Assembly (NCBI GenBank): GCA_021299635.1
Contig: JAJTFA010000001.1
Coordinates: 698,089-762,088, forward strand
From: Sphingobacteriales bacterium
GTDB taxonomy: Bacteria; Bacteroidota; Bacteroidia; UKL13-3
DNA length: 64,000 bases
Reading direction: 5' to 3'
Shown here piece after piece: positions 9,328 through 19,487 of this stretch. The number at the start of each line of letters is the position of its first letter. Position 1 is the first letter of the stretch. The notes beneath the pieces were generated by a model. The model saw only the letters and a program-made list of their open reading frames with translations, did no database searches and had not been told where the DNA came from. A program made the translations under genes and the position numbers.

Positions 9328-10460
9328 TGGCAGAAAAACCCATCCGTATATTTGTAGAAGCACACACCTATGATCAAATTTTCGAAGGAGTAAGAACTTA
9401 TATCTCCGGAGTTTATCGTTCATTGTTGAAATTATACCCAAAAGATGTTGAATGCTATTTTGCTGCCAAAAATGTAGATGTCTTAATGGCTGATTTTGGG
9501 CAATACCCGAATGCAAAATTCTTATCTTACTCCAACAATAGTAAAGCCTACCGTTTTTTATATGAGATTCCGAAACTAACCAAACAAATTCAGGCTAACT
9601 ATGTGCATCTTCAGTATGTGGTGCCGTTATTTCACTCAGGCAAATCTATTGTTACCATTCACGATTTGCTGTTCAATGATTTTCCAAAAGAGTTTCCATT
9701 GTCTTATAAAATTAGCCGAAACTTGTTTTTTAGTTTATCTGCCTATAGAGCTGATATTTTAACCACGATTTCTAAATACTCATCCAGTCAACTTCAATAT
9801 TATTACAAATTACCTGATTCAAAAATTCATATGATTGGAAATGGTATAGATGAAAAATGGTTTGAAACATTTAATAAACCTGATGCCGCTAAATGGGTTC
9901 AAAATCATTTTGGATTTAGCAATTATATTCTGTTAACCAGCAGAGTGGAACCGCGCAAAAATCATGTTAAATTGTTACAATCCTATCTTGAGTTAGCTTT
10001 GTGGAAGCAAGGTATTCATTTAGTTTTAGTTGGTAAAAAGTCCATACCTGTGCCGGAATTTGAAGCATTGTGGAATGCCATTCCCAATGAAGCTGCCGTA
10101 TTTATACATCACCTGCAACAAATTACCCAAAATGAGTTAACTCAGGTGTATCGTGGGGCCCGTTTCTTCGTATATCCATCAAAAGCAGAAGGATTTGGTT
10201 TGCCACCATTAGAAGCAGTATGTTCTGAATTGCCTATCATATGCTCTAATCAAACTGCACTAAGCGATTTTGACTTTATGGGCTCTTATTTTTTTAATCC
10301 TGAGGTTGATTCACTTACTCAAAAATTGCAGTGGTTAATACATAATGAAGGGCAGGCTTTAGAAGATGTTGTAAGAATGAAGAAACTGGTAATCGACTCA
10401 TATAGCTTTAATTTGGTAGCCACTAAGCTAATGGCGATTTTAAAACAAAATCTAAGTTAG
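9324..10460 (+). CDS. glycosyltransferase family 4
   Basis: GT4 retaining glycosyltransferase of 378 residues. The C-terminal domain carries the E-x7-E motif (EGFGLPPLE, residues 289-297), and the segment SRVEPRKNH before it is the usual loop at the start of the donor-binding domain. It overlaps the wzy-like gene by 4 bp. An 83-bp gap follows; it contains only a weak short inverted repeat. It presumably adds one sugar of the repeat unit on the cytoplasmic face of the membrane. Confidence 0.88.
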   Translation: MMAEKPIRIFVEAHTYDQIFEGVRTYISGVYRSLLKLYPKDVECYFAAKNVDVLMADFGQYPNAKFLSYSNNSKAYRFLYEIPKLTKQIQANYVHLQYVVPLFHSGKSIVTIHDLLFNDFPKEFPLSYKISRNLFFSLSAYRADILTTISKYSSSQLQYYYKLPDSKIHMIGNGIDEKWFETFNKPDAAKWVQNHFGFSNYILLTSRVEPRKNHVKLLQSYLELALWKQGIHLVLVGKKSIPVPEFEALWNAIPNEAAVFIHHLQQITQNELTQVYRGARFFVYPSKAEGFGLPPLEAVCSELPIICSNQTALSDFDFMGSYFFNPEVDSLTQKLQWLIHNEGQALEDVVRMKKLVIDSYSFNLVATKLMAILKQNLS

Positions 10461-10543
10461 TTTTGCTAATTTACTTATTCAGCAAGGAGCCTTGTTTAAT
10501 CACCTTCCAAGATTAGATTTGTTGAGTTCAATTTAATTTCTGA

Positions 10544-12361
10544 ATGAGAGTAGCCATTATCGGAACAGTAGGCATACCAGCCAGATACGGAGGTTTTGAA
10601 ACCCTTGCCGAACAATTGGCCGAGCACGCTGCATCTGATTTGCAGGTAACGGTTTATTGCAGCAAGAAAGCGTATCAAACACATCCGCAAACATACAAGC
10701 ATGCCAATTTGGTTTACCTGTCGCTAGATGCAAATGGTGTACAAAGTATTTTTTATGATATCCTAAGCATTTTGCATGCTATTAAACGCAACGATGTATT
10801 GCTTATACTGGGGGTGTCAGGTACCATTATTTTGCCATTTGTGAGGCTCATATTCCCGTTTAGAAAAATTATTACCAATATTGACGGATTGGAGTGGAAA
10901 CGGGATAAGTGGAACAAACTTGCACGTAAATTTTTAAGATATTCTGAGTCACTGGCCATTCATTACTCAGATCAGGTTATTGCCGATAACCAGGCTATCA
11001 GACAATATGTAGCAGATACGTATGGTGCCAATCCCAAGCTTATTGCTTATGGAGCCAATCACTGCGATACACCATCACCTCCGGATTCCCGGTTTGCTGA
11101 AGGAAGCTATGATTTTACCGTTTGCCGTATAGAGCCTGAAAATAATATACATCTCATCCTTCAGGCATATGCAGCCATGCCTGCAGAAAAACTGGTAATT
11201 GTAGGCAACTGGCAAATAAGTGAGTATGGTAAACAATTGCGCAAACAATATGCAGCATACACTCATATCTATTTGTTAGATCCGATTTACGATTTGTATG
11301 AGCTTAATAAACTGCGCAAACATTGCAAGTATTATTTACATGGCCACAGCGCAGGCGGCACCAATCCTTCGCTGGTTGAAGCCATGTACTTAAAAAGAAA
11401 TATCATCGCATTTGATGTAACCTATAACAAGGAGACTACCGAGCACGAAGCCGCCTATTTTAAGGATGTGCACGAGTTGGTTGCCATTGTAAGCGGCAAC
11501 GCGCTTGTAAATAATGCTGCTGTTAATTTTGAGATAGCAAACAGACGGTATGCCTGGTCGGTTATTGCACAGCAGTATAAGGCATTATACCTGACGCCAA
11601 AAGCACTCGATAATACCATAAAAGTTAGCATCATAACAGTGGTTTTAAATAACCAGTTATTTATTGAAGAAGCCATTCGTTCTGTTTTAAGCCAGTCTTA
11701 TGCAAATATTGAGTATATCGTGGTTGATGGAGGCTCTACAGATGGGAGCATTGAAATTATTAAGCGATATCAGGATAAGATTTCAACATTTATCTCAGAG
11801 CCTGACTCTGGACCCTATGATGCCATGAATAAGGGGATAGAAATGGCTACAGGAGATGTTATCGGCTTTTTACATGCAGATGATTTCTATTCGCACAGTG
11901 ATGTAATTGCTAAAATGGTTTATTGTTTGCAGGAACCGGATACGGATAGTGTATACAGTGATCTTGAATACGTAAGCAGAAGGGATAAAAATTTAGTTAT
12001 AAGAAAATGGAAAGCAGGTTTGTTAAACACAAAATCTTTTTACAAAGGCTGGATGCCTCCGCATCCCACTTTTTTCTTAAAGAAGAGTATATACAAGCAA
12101 CTGGGTGGGTACAATATCAAACTCAAATCATCGGCTGATTATGAGTTGATGCTGCGCATGCTATGTTTGCATAAGTTAAAAGCAGCCTATATTCCGGAAG
12201 TATTGGTTAAAATGAGGGTAGGAGGGCAAAGCAATCGCTCATTTACCAATAGGGTTAAGGCGCATTTGGAAGACCGCAAGGTATGGAAAATGCTTGGACT
12301 AAAACCCAGATGGTACACACTCTGGATGAAACCGCTTCAAAAAATAAAACAGTATTTTTAA
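10544..12361 (+). CDS. fused DUF1972 glycosyltransferase and GT2 glycosyltransferase
   Basis: Two glycosyltransferases in one 605-residue chain. Residues 1 to about 340 are a GT-B enzyme beginning with the DUF1972 signature (IGTVGIPARYGGFETLAEQL), found in rhamnosyltransferase-like enzymes, with HSAGGTNPSLVEAM in the donor domain. Residues from about 363 to the end are a GT2 (GT-A) domain: VSIITVVLNN, DGGSTDGS at 395-402 and a metal-binding type HADD segment. The frame is continuous, with no sign of a stop or shift at the junction. A single chain could add two successive sugars to the repeat unit (inference). Confidence 0.85.
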   Translation: MRVAIIGTVGIPARYGGFETLAEQLAEHAASDLQVTVYCSKKAYQTHPQTYKHANLVYLSLDANGVQSIFYDILSILHAIKRNDVLLILGVSGTIILPFVRLIFPFRKIITNIDGLEWKRDKWNKLARKFLRYSESLAIHYSDQVIADNQAIRQYVADTYGANPKLIAYGANHCDTPSPPDSRFAEGSYDFTVCRIEPENNIHLILQAYAAMPAEKLVIVGNWQISEYGKQLRKQYAAYTHIYLLDPIYDLYELNKLRKHCKYYLHGHSAGGTNPSLVEAMYLKRNIIAFDVTYNKETTEHEAAYFKDVHELVAIVSGNALVNNAAVNFEIANRRYAWSVIAQQYKALYLTPKALDNTIKVSIITVVLNNQLFIEEAIRSVLSQSYANIEYIVVDGGSTDGSIEIIKRYQDKISTFISEPDSGPYDAMNKGIEMATGDVIGFLHADDFYSHSDVIAKMVYCLQEPDTDSVYSDLEYVSRRDKNLVIRKWKAGLLNTKSFYKGWMPPHPTFFLKKSIYKQLGGYNIKLKSSADYELMLRMLCLHKLKAAYIPEVLVKMRVGGQSNRSFTNRVKAHLEDRKVWKMLGLKPRWYTLWMKPLQKIKQYF

Positions 12362-12436
12362 TGGGTAGTGGCTTGTTTATACCTGCCTCAACAATAATAA
12401 GTGGCATTAATTTTACCCACAGGTACCGTTTGCGGG

Positions 12437-12467
12437 TTGTTTTGCAGGGTGCACGTGGTTAAATTTG
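12437..12467 (+). promoter_or_regulatory. candidate Bacteroidota promoter for the porU-like gene
   Basis: In the 152-bp gap before the C25 peptidase gene, TAAATTTG at 12460-12467 matches the -7 consensus TAnnTTTG exactly. A TTG at 12437-12439 lies 20 bp upstream, within the spacing known for the -33 element. The leader would be about 40 nt. The rest of the gap shows nothing else. Confidence 0.5.
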
Positions 12468-12513
12468 TCTGAATCTATACCAACTGCATCAACACAAACG
12501 TTTAAATCTGTTA

Positions 12514-15500
12514 ATGAAAAAAGCAATTGCCCAACTGCTGTTTTTTGCTGCTATGCCTTTGCTGCTGCAAGCGCAGCCATACGGATTTGAATGGATTAAG
12601 CCTTATCAGCCTTATTATAAATTTAAAATAGCCCAAACAGGGGTTTATCGCATACCTGCATCTTTACTCAGTGTGTCCGGCATCAATCTTTCAAATATGA
12701 ATCCCGGCCGGTTTCAGGTTTTTAAAAATGGGAAGGAAATTCCGTTGTTTATTCATGGCGCAACAGACGGGCAGGTTAATGGCAACGATTTTATTGAGTT
12801 TTATGCTGAGCAGAATGATGGAGAGCAAGATAGGGAATTATACGCCAGCCCGTCCGATCATCCACATCCATACTATAGCATGGTTTCTGATACAGCGGTT
12901 TATTTTCTTACCATATTACCTGATACCAGCGTTTCGCAAGGAAAGCGATTTGAGCCATTTACCGAGAATAATTATGGAAGCTATACGCCTGAAACTTTTT
13001 TTATGCATGAAGAAAAATTCTTAAGGGCAGATGAATATGTGGATGGCATAAACCTGAATGCAGGTGGCGAAAAGTACAACTCATCCGATTATACTGACGG
13101 AGAGGGCTGGGCAGCGGCACGTGTGGGTTTAGGCGGTTCTGCAACGTATACCGTAAACACACCATTCCCGTTTGCCACAGGACCCTTGCCCACAGCAGAA
13201 ACAAAGGTTATTGGTGTATCAGATTATTATCTGGGTAATCCAACTGTTAATCACCATGTGCAGATGAGCGTGGCTCCTGCAGAAAATCCTGTTTTTTCTG
13301 TTTACAAAGATTTTTTGTTTAAAGGATATATCTCTCAGCAATATAGCGGAGCGTTAAACTATAGTCAGATTGGCAATGGGCAAACTTTGTTCAGGTTATC
13401 GGTAATCAATGATCTGTTTGTTGCTTCAGATTTTAATTGTTTGTCATATATCCGACTGGTTTATGCAAGGCAATATCAATTGGGCGGTACAACCAACTTG
13501 CGTTTAAAGGTATTGCATAACCAGAGCGGCACCCGCAGCCTTATTCAATTTTCGGGTTATGGCAATGGTGCGCAGAATTCCCCCGTTATTTTTGATTTTA
13601 CTAATGGTAAACGCATTACAGGTATTGTAAATGCGGGCATTGCTCGTGCACTGGTTGAGAACAACGGACAACCAACAGATATCTTTTTGTTTGATAGCCT
13701 CTCCGCAAGCTCTGTCTTAAAGCTTGAACCGGTAATTTTCTCGTTTATCAATCCGGCTCAGAATTATGAGTTTATACTGGTAAGCCACGAGGAATTGTCG
13801 GATGCCGCAACACAATATGCCAATTACCGCAGTCAGCGTTTTAAGGTCTTAAATATTAAGGCAAGCAGCCTGTATGATTTATATACCTATGGTAACCCAC
13901 ACCCGCTGGCCCTGCGCAGAATGGCCAAGCACCTCATTAATCTTTCTACAGCCACTCCGCAATATCTGTTACTGCTCGGGAAAGGTTATCAAACCAACTT
14001 ACTTCGCAATCAACGTTACTATTCAGCCAATCTGGTGCCTGCACTTGGCGTTCCGTCAGCTGATCACCTGATTTCAGCAGGTATAAAGGATAATGGTTTT
14101 GTGCCGGAAATTGCAACCGGACGCATAGCGGCTGCAAACAATGCAGAAGCTTTGAATTATTTGCAAAAACTGATTTACTATGAAACCCATCCGGATAGCA
14201 TTTTGTCCTGGAGAAAAAACATCTTACACATCACCGGTGGTGAAAATCAAAATCAGCAAAACGCATTTAAATTTTTCATGAATGGCAATACCAATGTCAT
14301 TAAGGGTAAAAGTTTTGGAGCTAATGTAACCTCCTATAATAAATCTACCACTGAGCCAACCCAGGGTAATTTGCGAGATAAGTTAATGCAGGTTGTAAAT
14401 GATGGGGTGAGCATGCTTACCTTTTTGGGTCACGGTTCGGCAACTGTGCTAGATGTAAATATTGGGAGCTTAGCTGAGTTGAATAATATCAATAAATATC
14501 CTTTCTATTATTTTAATGGCTGTAATGTTGGTAATCCAAGTGATATGGACCCTTCTAATAAGCCGGATATTTATGGTATTGATTTTATTTGTGCGGCCAA
14601 CAAAGGAGCAATCGGGTGGCTGGCTCACTCCAATCTTACGCTGGATGGCAGCCTATACAGGCAAATTAATTTATTTTATAATAGTTTCAGCAATTCACAT
14701 TACGGCAAACCCATCGGAACAATTTTGAAAGAGGCATTAAAAGCAGGAGGGGTTGCCAGCTTGCAGGATAAATCGCATAATATGCAGCTTACCTTGCAGG
14801 GGGATCCTGCCGTTCGCATTTACAGCCCGTTAAAACCGGATTATAAAGTAAGCCTGGCAGATGTTTACACCATTCCACAAAATCCAAATGCAGTAATGGA
14901 TTCTTTTAGGCTTGCCGTTGTGGTAAATAATTATGGAAGAGCCAATGATGATACCGTTGAAGTAAGCCTTAAACGCACCCTGCCTGATAACTCAGTTGTA
15001 CAATATGCACCTGTTTCTATCACAGACCTATATCTGAAAGATACCGTTTATTTCTGGGTAAAGGCAAAAGAGCTAAAATCCTTTGGTAATAACCAGTTTG
15101 ATATAAGCATTGATGCGCAGGCTAAACTGGACGAAATTAGCAAACTGAATAATGAAGTAAGGTATACACTTTTTTTACCAAGCTCGGGTATTACGCTGTT
15201 ATCTCCTATGCCATATGCTGTTGCGGGTAATGACAGTGTTGAATTCATTATTCAGAACAATGATTTTTTTGCAAAAAATATAGGGTATGAAATAGAGTTG
15301 GATACAACTGTAACGTTCAGCTCTCCTTTGCTAAAAAAATCAGGAATTATTAAAGGCAATACCATCATCAAATGGCTGCAGGTTATATCCACAGCGGATA
15401 CGATTGTTTATTACTGGAGGGCAAAAACAGAAGTTAATCCTGAGTGGGTAACAGGTTCATTTACACACATACCTGCTGCAGAAGATGGCTGGATGCAGAG

Positions 15501-17469
15501 CCATTACAACCAATGGGAGGGAAGCACCGGAAAAGTGAATATGGAAACAGATACAGTAGCCCGCAGATTGGCTTTTGTACCAAACTCACAATTAGTCATT
15601 TCTAAAATTGGTCGCTGGCATCATTCAAATCTGGGTATTTATGATCCTTACATTGCTAATCCGGGTGCCGGGGGATGTCTGGGTGGTGGTGGCACTGTTT
15701 GTCTGATTTATGATGGTTCAAGCCTTAGCAGGATGGAGGCCCCGGGAATCCCATACAATTGTAATCCGGTTCCGGGTTATGCTTACTATGTTTTTAAAAC
15801 AGGTACAATTGCCGGACAGGATGATTTTATCAGGTTTATGGATACACTTAGGGTAGGAACCTATATGGCCATATATTCATTTTATGATGCGGGTATTCCC
15901 TCGTGGAAACCCGAGTTGCGTGCAAGGTTGGCACAATTTGGCTCATTGAAAGTGGCCAATGCCCAAAGTCAGTTTACGGCTTTTACACTCATTGGTCGTA
16001 AGGGAGAAACACCCGGTATGGCTGCAGAAGATACCTTATTTAACGACCGTTTTACCACCGGAGACTCTGTGGTTTGCGAAGCTCAGCGCCTGCTTGAAGG
16101 TAAGTGGTTTACAGGAAGCATCACTTCCGCAAGAATAGGGCCTGTAAAGCAATGGAATAAAGTGTTGTACAAGTTTCATTCACTTGAAAACAATGGATAC
16201 GACAGGCAGAAGGTGTACCTGATTGGTATAACCCAAAATAATGAAGATAGCATACTGGCAACCGGTATTGCTTCAGGATTTGATATCAGCACAATTAATA
16301 CAACTGTTTTTCCTTACCTAAAGCTTAAAGCAGAGTTCCTGGATAGTTTCAATAGAACGCCCAATCAATTTGGCTATTGGATGGTAACATATTCCGAGCC
16401 AACTGAAGGATTAATAGATAATAAGAACTATCAGTTTCATGCTTCCAGAATACAGCAGGGCGATAGCCTCAATATTAATTTATCGTTTACAAATATTCAT
16501 AAGCAGCCTTTCGATAGTGTGCCTTGTTTGCTAACCATCAGAGATCCGAAGAATGCAGTTATTTACAGCGTAAATAAGATAATGAGCCGGATTGAGAAAG
16601 ACCAATCGGTAGTATTCTCAGATGTTATAGCAACACGTAATTTTTCAGCGGGTATGCATACATTAAATGTCTCCTTTAACTATCAGCAGCAAATTCCTGA
16701 ATTCCTGATACAGAATAACCTGTTTGAGCAAAAGTTTGAAGTATGGGAAGATAAATCCAATCCAATGCTGGATGTTACATTTGATGGTTTTAGAATAATG
16801 AATGGTGATTTTGTATCACCAACACCGGTTATCCGCATTACCTCAAAGGATGATAATAAGTTTTTATTGCAGCAGGATACCAATACGTTCAGCTTATTTT
16901 TAAAACGCCCGACCCAGGCGATTTTTGAACAGATACCTCTAAACTCATCTTATGTTAATTTCGTGAAAGCGAATGCAGAGCAAAATACAGCCATGCTGGA
17001 ATTTACTCCTGAAAAGCTAACGGATGGTTTATATACGCTGCGTGTACAATCGCGCGATGCCACAGGCAATGTAGCCGGTAACAATGCTTATGAAATAGAT
17101 TTTAATGTGGTAAACGAAAGTACCATCACCGCTTTCTTCCCATATCCAAATCCTGCAACTACCAATATCAGGTTTGTGTTTACCTTAACGGGCAGCAAAG
17201 TTCCTGATGAATTGCTGGTGCGCATCACCACGCTATCAGGAAAGATTGTAAAAGAAATAACACGAGCAGAGTTTGGAGACATGAAGATTGGACACAATAT
17301 CTCTCAATTTGCTTGGGATGGCAATGATACTTATGGAGACAGGCTTGCAAACGGAGTTTATCTCTATCAGGTTTTTACCAGAATAAATGGTCAGGATATT
17401 AAAAAGCGCAATACTTCAGCAGATCAATTTGTGCTGCATAACGTTGGCAAAATTTATTTAATGAAATAA
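12514..17469 (+). CDS. PorU-like T9SS C25 peptidase/sortase with C-terminal sorting-type domain
   Basis: Secreted protein of 1651 residues with a signal peptide (QLLFFAAMPLLLQAQ). The central part is a gingipain-type C25 peptidase: LGHGS with His640 and FNGCNVG with Cys670 give the catalytic His-Cys dyad, and the segment AIGWLAHS follows. PorU of the type IX secretion system cleaves cargo C-terminal domains and joins cargo to A-LPS. This protein is longer than typical PorU (about 1100-1300 residues), and the C-terminal 90 residues look like a FlgD-Ig/T9SS type A domain (YPNPATTNIRF ... LANGVYLYQV). It may be the long PorU2-type paralogue rather than the main sortase. It lies inside the glycan cluster, its stop codon directly followed by a glycosyltransferase start. 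Confidence 0.82.
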   Translation: MKKAIAQLLFFAAMPLLLQAQPYGFEWIKPYQPYYKFKIAQTGVYRIPASLLSVSGINLSNMNPGRFQVFKNGKEIPLFIHGATDGQVNGNDFIEFYAEQNDGEQDRELYASPSDHPHPYYSMVSDTAVYFLTILPDTSVSQGKRFEPFTENNYGSYTPETFFMHEEKFLRADEYVDGINLNAGGEKYNSSDYTDGEGWAAARVGLGGSATYTVNTPFPFATGPLPTAETKVIGVSDYYLGNPTVNHHVQMSVAPAENPVFSVYKDFLFKGYISQQYSGALNYSQIGNGQTLFRLSVINDLFVASDFNCLSYIRLVYARQYQLGGTTNLRLKVLHNQSGTRSLIQFSGYGNGAQNSPVIFDFTNGKRITGIVNAGIARALVENNGQPTDIFLFDSLSASSVLKLEPVIFSFINPAQNYEFILVSHEELSDAATQYANYRSQRFKVLNIKASSLYDLYTYGNPHPLALRRMAKHLINLSTATPQYLLLLGKGYQTNLLRNQRYYSANLVPALGVPSADHLISAGIKDNGFVPEIATGRIAAANNAEALNYLQKLIYYETHPDSILSWRKNILHITGGENQNQQNAFKFFMNGNTNVIKGKSFGANVTSYNKSTTEPTQGNLRDKLMQVVNDGVSMLTFLGHGSATVLDVNIGSLAELNNINKYPFYYFNGCNVGNPSDMDPSNKPDIYGIDFICAANKGAIGWLAHSNLTLDGSLYRQINLFYNSFSNSHYGKPIGTILKEALKAGGVASLQDKSHNMQLTLQGDPAVRIYSPLKPDYKVSLADVYTIPQNPNAVMDSFRLAVVVNNYGRANDDTVEVSLKRTLPDNSVVQYAPVSITDLYLKDTVYFWVKAKELKSFGNNQFDISIDAQAKLDEISKLNNEVRYTLFLPSSGITLLSPMPYAVAGNDSVEFIIQNNDFFAKNIGYEIELDTTVTFSSPLLKKSGIIKGNTIIKWLQVISTADTIVYYWRAKTEVNPEWVTGSFTHIPAAEDGWMQSHYNQWEGSTGKVNMETDTVARRLAFVPNSQLVISKIGRWHHSNLGIYDPYIANPGAGGCLGGGGTVCLIYDGSSLSRMEAPGIPYNCNPVPGYAYYVFKTGTIAGQDDFIRFMDTLRVGTYMAIYSFYDAGIPSWKPELRARLAQFGSLKVANAQSQFTAFTLIGRKGETPGMAAEDTLFNDRFTTGDSVVCEAQRLLEGKWFTGSITSARIGPVKQWNKVLYKFHSLENNGYDRQKVYLIGITQNNEDSILATGIASGFDISTINTTVFPYLKLKAEFLDSFNRTPNQFGYWMVTYSEPTEGLIDNKNYQFHASRIQQGDSLNINLSFTNIHKQPFDSVPCLLTIRDPKNAVIYSVNKIMSRIEKDQSVVFSDVIATRNFSAGMHTLNVSFNYQQQIPEFLIQNNLFEQKFEVWEDKSNPMLDVTFDGFRIMNGDFVSPTPVIRITSKDDNKFLLQQDTNTFSLFLKRPTQAIFEQIPLNSSYVNFVKANAEQNTAMLEFTPEKLTDGLYTLRVQSRDATGNVAGNNAYEIDFNVVNESTITAFFPYPNPATTNIRFVFTLTGSKVPDELLVRITTLSGKIVKEITRAEFGDMKIGHNISQFAWDGNDTYGDRLANGVYLYQVFTRINGQDIKKRNTSADQFVLHNVGKIYLMK

Positions 17470-18462
17470 ATGGCCATGAAAGAAATAAGTCTGGTTTATC
17501 TTTCACAAGGTGCTCATAAAACAGGCGGCTATTTACATGAATCTTTCTTTTTTGAAAGCCTTTCAAAGGAGTTGGGTAACAGATATCATATCCATGCTTC
17601 CGCTAAAAGACTCAATAAAAATGTTAGCGGATTGGCTGGTTATTTGAAATTGATTTTATGGTATGCAAGGCAAGCAAATGCGCAAATTCAGGTTGTACCG
17701 CTGAGGGGTGGGCTCCCTTCGGCTTTTTGCAACAAAGCCAATAATCATTTCACATTGGTGGTTATACATGCCGAGGCTCAGCCTTATTCTTCTTTTTTGC
17801 TCAGGTTGTACTATCAGCTATTTATTTGGCTTAAAAAACAAGGTCTGTTTAGCCGTTGCAAACTGGTTGTGATTCATTCATACTGGAAAACTTTTTTTGA
17901 AAAGAAAGGCATAGCAGGAGAGGATATCCTGGTATTTCCTAATTTCTTTGATACCGCCTATTACAAACAATTTAGTGAGCCTGTTAAAAAGAAGCAGGTG
18001 CATCTTGGTATGCCCGATCAGAAACTGGATGCCGGTATTTTTAAACTTGCTGAAAAGCTAAGCCTTGCAGGCTATGACTGTTATTTTTCTGCATCTGATA
18101 AAGAAATGAAACTACCTGTATTAGATTTCTATCGAGTTGCATATTTTGAAAGCAGCGAAGCATACCTGAAAGAAATGGCTTGCAGCCTCTGCACCATCCA
18201 AATGCCTGCCATAGCCGAAGGTTGGTCTCGCGTTGCTCATGAAAGTATGCTGGTGGGTACACCTGTTATTGGTTACGATAAAGGTGGTTTGGGTCAGTTG
18301 CTAAAGGAGTCTGGTTCTGCAATAGTTCATGATGTCGAGCAAGCATTCCAGTTCATTACAGCAGGTAAATTTACCTTGCCCGATGATTCATTTATTAATA
18401 AGTATGATACATCGATGGCACCTGTCTATGCTAAGCAAATCACTGATACATTACATTTGTGA
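17470..18462 (+). CDS. glycosyltransferase family 4-like
   Basis: GT-B glycosyltransferase of about 330 residues. The E-x7-E motif is EGWSRVAHE (residues 250-258), followed by GTPVIGYDKGGLGQLL, a classic GT4 donor loop. The N-terminus (SLVYLSQGAHKTGGYLHE) is the acceptor domain start. The gene starts at the base after the porU-like stop; a second in-frame ATG at 17476 is an equally good start. It overlaps the next gene by one base, so the three genes from 12514 to 19487 are probably one transcript. Confidence 0.8.
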   Translation: MAMKEISLVYLSQGAHKTGGYLHESFFFESLSKELGNRYHIHASAKRLNKNVSGLAGYLKLILWYARQANAQIQVVPLRGGLPSAFCNKANNHFTLVVIHAEAQPYSSFLLRLYYQLFIWLKKQGLFSRCKLVVIHSYWKTFFEKKGIAGEDILVFPNFFDTAYYKQFSEPVKKKQVHLGMPDQKLDAGIFKLAEKLSLAGYDCYFSASDKEMKLPVLDFYRVAYFESSEAYLKEMACSLCTIQMPAIAEGWSRVAHESMLVGTPVIGYDKGGLGQLLKESGSAIVHDVEQAFQFITAGKFTLPDDSFINKYDTSMAPVYAKQITDTLHL

Positions 18463-19487
18463 TGCAAAAACTTTCACATATAATTTTTAACAAGGTTTTT
18501 CAGTTAGCTGGTTTGTTAAACAGACTGAGTAATTCAAGTCTCTTGGCTTTAACTTTAGGAATAATGCTGTTGATGGTATTACCCCGTTTCAATCGCAATG
18601 CTGCAATAGTTGAAAGGCCCATGAATGATGCACGCTATTTTGTTGCCTATGTAGAATATTTCAGAGGTTTGGAACCTTCAGACGTTATCAGGCCTGCTTC
18701 CAACTGGAGGTTGGGTGTGCCATTTATTGCCGCATACTTGCCCTTTTCACCACTTACCTCAATCAACATAGTAAATATTTTCGCTCTAACACTGGCTGTT
18801 TATCTGCTTTATCTGTCACTTCGCGCATTAACTATTGCTAAAGGATATTGCTGGCTTGGATGCTGGCTATTTCTCATCTCATTTCCTACCTTTTATTATA
18901 CCAGTATTGGCTATGTAGATCCGGGTGTGCTTCCATTTATGGCACTTATGGTTTATGCAACCGTGCGTAAACATTTTTTGTTTGCAATGCTTGCCATAAC
19001 AGCTGGTGCACTTACCAAAGAAACCATAATCTTAATGTTGCCTTTTTATTTTATTTCAGGTGCCATTGAAAAAAGAAAATATATTTGGTTACAAGCGGCT
19101 ATTCTGCTGTTTCAATATGTGCTCATTAACTGGTTGCTGCGTAAATATGCATTTGTTTCACCGGGAGAGCATAATCCTTCTTTCTGGAGTATTTCTGCAT
19201 ATGCAGTGATGTCTAATGTGATGCGCTTAAACTCTTATCTGGCACCGCTGCTAAGTTTGGGTTTGCCCGCTCTATTCTTTTATCTGTATTTAAAATACTT
19301 TGCACCACATGAAATCATTAAATCTGTTTTGATACGAGCTGTTTTGTTTAGCCTTCCTGGATTTATTTTGGTTTTCTTGTTAACCATTATTACAACTTAT
19401 TGCGATGGCCGTATTATTTGGCAGGCCTATTTTTTAGTAATTCCCAGTTTGCTTTACGGCTTAAATAAAACTAGACCTTTAAGTTAA
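18462..19487 (+). CDS. polytopic membrane protein, possible GT-C glycosyltransferase
   Basis: Membrane protein of 341 residues with about 8-9 hydrophobic helices. After the first helix comes a loop with NDARYFVAYVEYF, and later helices contain SIGYVDPGVLPF and ALTKETIILMLPFYF. This layout (acidic residues in the first extracytoplasmic loop, then many helices) resembles GT-C enzymes that use polyprenyl-phosphate sugars, but I do not recognise a specific family. The ATG at 18462 overlaps the preceding stop (TGATG). The stop codon overlaps that of the convergent GT2 gene in TTAA. Confidence 0.5.
   Translation: MQKLSHIIFNKVFQLAGLLNRLSNSSLLALTLGIMLLMVLPRFNRNAAIVERPMNDARYFVAYVEYFRGLEPSDVIRPASNWRLGVPFIAAYLPFSPLTSINIVNIFALTLAVYLLYLSLRALTIAKGYCWLGCWLFLISFPTFYYTSIGYVDPGVLPFMALMVYATVRKHFLFAMLAITAGALTKETIILMLPFYFISGAIEKRKYIWLQAAILLFQYVLINWLLRKYAFVSPGEHNPSFWSISAYAVMSNVMRLNSYLAPLLSLGLPALFFYLYLKYFAPHEIIKSVLIRAVLFSLPGFILVFLLTIITTYCDGRIIWQAYFLVIPSLLYGLNKTRPLS

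Noticed and set aside
10483..10494. Inverted repeat CAAGG-AG-CCTTG after the GT4 gene as terminator
   Set aside because: A 5-bp stem with a 2-nt loop cannot form a stable hairpin and only three T residues follow.
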